This document shows positions 60,870 through 64,000 of a stretch of DNA of 64,000 bases, one piece after another (position 1 is the stretch's first letter; every line of letters starts with the position of its first letter). The notes under the pieces were generated by a model. That model did no database searches. It was not told the DNA's origin and worked only from the letters and a program-made list of their open reading frames with translations. Source of the DNA: Candidatus Phaeomarinobacter ectocarpi (GTDB taxonomy: Bacteria; Pseudomonadota; Alphaproteobacteria; CGMCC-115125). The translations under genes and the position numbers were made by a program. Where the stretch lies: positions 287,521 to 351,520 of the forward strand of contig NZ_HG966617.1 in the NCBI RefSeq assembly GCF_000689395.1. Reading direction: 5' to 3'.

Positions 60870-61217
60870 CTAGAGTATGTCGAGCACGCTCTCAGGCGGA
60901 CGCCCAATGGCCGCCTTGCTTGCGGTGATGACAATAGGTCGCTCAATCAAAATCGGGTTGGCAACCATGGCATCGATCAGCTGCTCATCGGTAAGGCTGT
61001 CATTGCCCAGGTTCAATTCCTTGAAAACAGCTTCGCCTTTACGCATTGCGTCACGCGGGCCCAATCCCAGCATCCCGAGCACAACCGCCAGCTCTCCGGC
61101 CGTGGGAGGCGATGTCAGGTATTCTACAATTTCTGGCGTGTGGCCATGTTCCTGAAGCAGCGCAAGTGTCTGGCGCGATTTAGAGCAACGCGGATTGTGA
61201 TAGATGCGCAGCGACAT
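60870..61217 (-). CDS. ArsC/YfgD-family thioredoxin-fold reductase
   Basis: 115 aa. YHNPRCSKSRQTLALL carries the catalytic Cys11 in CSKSR, the YfgD/ArsC subgroup, and ENPILIERPI-like ANPILIERPIVI contains the conserved Arg. True arsenate reductases use glutathione and glutaredoxin. No arsB, arsR or acr3 gene is nearby, so arsenate reduction is not assured. Lies 14 bp after pyrD on the minus strand, likely cotranscribed. Confidence 0.9.
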   Translation of the reverse strand: MSLRIYHNPRCSKSRQTLALLQEHGHTPEIVEYLTSPPTAGELAVVLGMLGLGPRDAMRKGEAVFKELNLGNDSLTDEQLIDAMVANPILIERPIVITASKAAIGRPPESVLDIL

Positions 61218-61231
61218 GGGTGTGTGTTCTC

Positions 61232-62302
61232 CTAGGATTTCAGATCAGCTCCGACGGCGTCTTTCACCGACGCGAAACCGTCGCGCCGCAATAGCTCCGC
61301 CAGCTCTTTCTTGATACGTGGAATAAGCGATGGTCCGTCATAGCCAAAAGCTGTGTAGAGCTGCACCAGCGACGCCCCGGCGCGGATTTTGGCGTAGGCG
61401 CTGTCGCCAGACGAAACGCCGCCCGCGCCAATCAGCGTCAGGCGGCCCTTGTTGACATAGGCAGCGACCCGAAGGGCAGCAGTAGAGGGTTCCAGCAGCG
61501 GTGCACCAGATAGTCCACCGGTTTGCTCCTTGTTCGGACTTTTCAAAGTCTCGGGCCGGGCAATGGTCGTGTTGGAGACGATCAGTCCCTGAAAACCCAT
61601 CTCAATGGCAATCTCAACCGCATCACGAATGTCTTCGGCGGCAAGGTCAGGAGCGATTTTCAGAACGAGGGGCAACGGTGCATCCGCAAAACCGGCAAGG
61701 GCATCACGTGCAGCACCGACCCGCCCGGCAAGATCACGTAGTGCATCGCGGGCCTGCAGGTCGCGCAGACCCGGTGTGTTGGGAGAGGACACATTGACCG
61801 TGACATAGGACGCAAGTCCGGCGACATGATTGAGCCCCGTCACATAGTCGGCAATACGGTCTTCGCTGTCTTTATTGGCGCCGATATTGGCACCCACAAT
61901 GCCGGGCTTGTTCTGGCGCGCTGCAAGCCGGGCGGTATAGGCATCAAGCCCCTGGTTGTTGAAGCCAAGGCGATTGATAACTGCACGGTCTTCTTCAAGC
62001 CGAAACATCCGTGGCTTGGGATTGCCCGGTTGTGGCTCTGGCGTGACGGTGCCGGCTTCGGCAAATCCAAATCCAAGTGCGAGGAGGGCGTCCGGTACGC
62101 GTGCATCCTTGTCAAAGCCCGCGGCCACGCCGATGGGATTTGGAAAGGACAGGCCCATGGCTTGCGTTTGCAAAACAGGATCTGCGGGTGTCGTATCGGT
62201 TGGCCCAAAGCCTGCCGCCAGAGCCCGTACCGCCAGCACGTGGGCCAGTTCGGGTGGCAATTTGCGCAACAGACGTGCGCCAATCCTGGCAAATGTGCTC
62301 AT
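61232..62302 (-). CDS. pyrD: Dihydroorotate dehydrogenase (quinone), class 2
   Basis: Oxidises dihydroorotate to orotate, passing electrons to membrane quinones. 356 aa. The N-terminal helices (about 1-40) that dock to the membrane are present. FMN/substrate motifs: NPIGVAAGFDKDARV, NRLGFNNQG, the catalytic-base Ser in NVSSPNTPGLRDL and LIGAGGVSSG. The ATG overlaps the DUF952 stop by 4 nt, so the two are coupled. Confidence 0.96.
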   Translation of the reverse strand: MSTFARIGARLLRKLPPELAHVLAVRALAAGFGPTDTTPADPVLQTQAMGLSFPNPIGVAAGFDKDARVPDALLALGFGFAEAGTVTPEPQPGNPKPRMFRLEEDRAVINRLGFNNQGLDAYTARLAARQNKPGIVGANIGANKDSEDRIADYVTGLNHVAGLASYVTVNVSSPNTPGLRDLQARDALRDLAGRVGAARDALAGFADAPLPLVLKIAPDLAAEDIRDAVEIAIEMGFQGLIVSNTTIARPETLKSPNKEQTGGLSGAPLLEPSTAALRVAAYVNKGRLTLIGAGGVSSGDSAYAKIRAGASLVQLYTAFGYDGPSLIPRIKKELAELLRRDGFASVKDAVGADLKS

Positions 62303-62658
62303 GAACCTGTGTCCGCATCCAGGGAGGGCACCCGAGGGGCACCTTCATCGTCCATGGGCAAAGATTTCACCCAGAGCGCGGCAGATGTCGGCAGCACGCC
62401 GTAGAGGTGCGGGAAGAGTTGCCCACCTCTGGATTCCTCCCACTTGAGGGCCGCTCCAAGAGGGCGCGAATCAACAGCCACGATCACAAGGTCGGGGGTG
62501 TTGCTGAAATACAGGCGGGCCGTCTCCGGCGTCTGCTCCGCCGTCGAAAAGTGGATGTATCCATCGGCCAGATCGATGCCGGCACCGGCAAATTCGCCTG
62601 CGCTTTCGGCCTCATGCCAAAGCGACTTTGGGCAGATTTTGTAAATCACGGATGTCAT
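62299..62658 (-). CDS. DUF952 family protein
   Basis: 119 aa. YKICPKSLWHEAESAGEF, DGYIHFSTAEQTPETA and HLYGVLPTSAAL are the family signatures. DUF952 proteins have a small alpha/beta fold distantly like ADP-ribosyl-transferring or glutathione-related proteins; function unknown. DUF952-pyrD adjacency is common in Alphaproteobacteria, to my recollection. ATG 62658 chosen because the family starts within a few residues of VIYKI. Confidence 0.9.
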   Translation of the reverse strand: MTSVIYKICPKSLWHEAESAGEFAGAGIDLADGYIHFSTAEQTPETARLYFSNTPDLVIVAVDSRPLGAALKWEESRGGQLFPHLYGVLPTSAALWVKSLPMDDEGAPRVPSLDADTGS

Positions 62659-62759
62659 GAGAGGTGAGGTGCCACAGGGGGAAAGCGGCGGCAAGGGTGG
62701 CTTGCGGACAAAGGAATTTGTTCCTATGTTGGGAGTAACTGATTCAAAGGCCGCACCTC

Positions 62760-63434
62760 ATGCTTACCCATCGCGAAATCTGGCAAGCCATTGATACGCT
62801 CGCACTGCGCTCGGGTCTGAGCGCGTCGGGCCTTGCGCGCGCAGCAGGTCTCGACCCCACCACTTTCAACCGCTCCAAACGCATGGCATCCAACGGCAAG
62901 CAGCGCTGGCCTAGCACGGAAAGCCTGTCCAAGGCGCTTGAAGCCGCAGGCACCAGCATGGAGGAGTTTGTCGGTTTTATCCGTGACGGTGGCACGCTTG
63001 AGGACGTGGATGGTTTTGCAAATCCAGGCAGTTTCGGCGGTGGAATTCCGGTGATCGGTCTTGCTCAGGCAGGCACTGGTGGCTTTTTCGGTGATGCTGG
63101 GTTTCCGGTAGGTGGCGCATGGGAGCGGGTTGACCTGCCTGGCGCTTCGCCCGGCGCGGGTGATGAAAACATGTATGCGCTGGAGATTTCCGGCGACAGC
63201 ATGGCGCCGGTCTATCGCAAAGGCGACATCATCGTTGTCTCTCCTGCCGCTGCTGTGCGCGTGGGGGACCGCGTGGTCGCCAAGACGCTGGATGGCGAGG
63301 TCATGGCCAAGGAGCTGCGCGCGCAGAACGCCAAACGCATTGTGCTCGCGTCACTCAATCCGTCCTTTGAAGACCTTGAGTTCAAGCCGTCTCAAATTCA
63401 GTGGCTCGCCCGCATCGTCTGGGCCCGCCAGTAA
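62760..63434 (+). CDS. XRE/S24 LexA-like transcriptional regulator
   Basis: 224 aa. N-terminal helix-turn-helix (about 10-65, SASGLARAAGLDPTTFNRSKR). C-terminal S24 signal-peptidase-like domain with catalytic Ser in SGDSMAP and Lys in VVAKTLDG. An Ala-Gly pair in VIGLAQAGTGGFF lies where LexA and phage repressors are self-cleaved, so a stress-triggered switch is possible. No phage genes are adjacent, which argues for a chromosomal regulator. Divergent from the DUF952-pyrD-arsC unit. Confidence 0.88.
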   Translation: MLTHREIWQAIDTLALRSGLSASGLARAAGLDPTTFNRSKRMASNGKQRWPSTESLSKALEAAGTSMEEFVGFIRDGGTLEDVDGFANPGSFGGGIPVIGLAQAGTGGFFGDAGFPVGGAWERVDLPGASPGAGDENMYALEISGDSMAPVYRKGDIIVVSPAAAVRVGDRVVAKTLDGEVMAKELRAQNAKRIVLASLNPSFEDLEFKPSQIQWLARIVWARQ

Positions 63435-63446
63435 TCTGCGTCGTGG

Positions 63447-64000
63447 CTAGTAGCTGGCCTGTGCCTGATCAATTTCGCGTTTGAGCATCGCCTCATTGCC
63501 GGACCGATAGGCCCGTAGCAGCCTATCCACCCGCCGGGCTGTAAACCGTTCAAAGGCGTTTTGCCGCTCGGCATTGCTGGCAACGATCAGGATGCGCTCG
63601 GCTTCCCGCCCGAAGCTATCCGCGTTGTGTGCAAGCAATTGAAGTGCACATTGGTACAAAACGATGATGCTCACATCCGGTGTATTCACCGCCTTGCGAA
63701 GGTCCGCAAGGCCATCAGCGCGGCTGGCATCATAAAGCGCTGACGCAAGGAGCGGCCCGGCACCCTTCACGATTTCAAGATGCCACGTTCCCGACAAGGC
63801 CCTTGCCCAGGCATTTTCAGGGTCAAGAGAAAGGGCTGAATCGATGGCCGCCCGCGCCTGTGTGGCAAGTCCCTGCTGGTGCGCGATGTAGTCGCCAAGC
63901 GCGCGCCCTTGATACCCAAGCGCCACGGCCAGTTGCATGTGCCCTTCTATGTACTTCGGGTCGCGCGCAATGGCTGCGGCAGCGGCTTCCTGTGCCTCAG
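63447..64000 (-). CDS. TPR-like helical repeat protein (5' end beyond window)
   Basis: The frame is open to the right-hand edge of the window (upstream residues read EAQEAAAAAIARDPKYIEGH), so the start is outside and only the C-terminal 184 residues are seen. Patterns such as AIDSALSLDPENAWARALSG and AIARDPKYIEGHMQLAVALG are typical tetratricopeptide helices. Probably a scaffold protein; partner unknown. The stop is convergent with the S24 regulator, 12 bp apart. Confidence 0.75.
   Translation of the reverse strand, partial: EAQEAAAAAIARDPKYIEGHMQLAVALGYQGRALGDYIAHQQGLATQARAAIDSALSLDPENAWARALSGTWHLEIVKGAGPLLASALYDASRADGLADLRKAVNTPDVSIIVLYQCALQLLAHNADSFGREAERILIVASNAERQNAFERFTARRVDRLLRAYRSGNEAMLKREIDQAQASY

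Overview
The window looks like chromosomal DNA of a free-living, probably marine, alphaproteobacterium. It is GC-rich and densely coding, with many overlapping stop and start codons. The lineage call rests on a GcrA cell-cycle regulator (26336-26845), a SAM-II riboswitch in front of metZ, a two-domain dCTP deaminase, pst genes with extended N-termini, and the neighbourhood phoR-pstSCAB-phoU-phoB / gcrA / argD-argF-hslO / apaG-metZ-dcd. The gene mix (acyl-CoA dehydrogenase, SDRs, hotdog thioesterases, flavin monooxygenase, a Marinobacter-type fatty acyl reductase) suggests a lipid- or hydrocarbon-using bacterium of the Parvibaculales/Rhodobiaceae kind. That placement is inference. I see no insertion sequence, prophage, CRISPR array or rRNA.

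Layout. 0-16 kb holds regulator/enzyme pairs: YafY-GST, AlkB, an acyltransferase, a decayed dipeptidase, an Old Yellow Enzyme, a hydrolase lacking its nucleophile, SDR, MFS, IalB-pirin, a secreted nucleoside hydrolase, and an XRE regulator. It also holds a TetR-controlled pair (di-iron PF10118 protein plus a styrene-oxide-isomerase-like membrane protein) and queH, followed by about 300 nt of highly structured, unclassified candidate RNA. 16-26 kb holds an acyl-CoA dehydrogenase and the complete phosphate operon with a Pho box before pstS. 26-33 kb holds gcrA with a promoter carrying DnaA boxes, GAnTC and a CtrA-like site, an ABC-2 permease, argD-argF-hslO, a lipoprotein and argE. 33-40 kb holds an RND efflux pair and the fatty acyl reductase. 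40-46 kb holds riboswitch-metZ-apaG-trkH on the minus strand, dcd-lrgA-lrgB on the plus strand, and tRNA-Gly(CCC). 46-52 kb holds nitroreductase/HxlR, a VWA protein, a GT2 glycosyltransferase with an MshEN-like domain, and two low-complexity acidic lipoproteins. 52-60 kb is a catabolic block (quinone reductase, esterase, TetR, FMO, enoyl-CoA hydratase, two thioesterases, HCCA isomerase, MATE). 60-64 kb holds ArsC-like, pyrD, DUF952, an S24 regulator and a partial repeat protein.

How the parts fit: phoR/phoB sense phosphate and act through the Pho box on pstS, with PhoU and Pst closing the loop. The gcrA promoter carries the sites expected if DnaA and CtrA control it, as in Caulobacter. The metZ leader has a SAM-II aptamer whose P2 strand can also pair with a terminator stem, so a complete on/off switch can be drawn. 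Start codons were revised wherever a Shine-Dalgarno sequence or family length argued for an internal start. All family assignments are by eye, with no database search.
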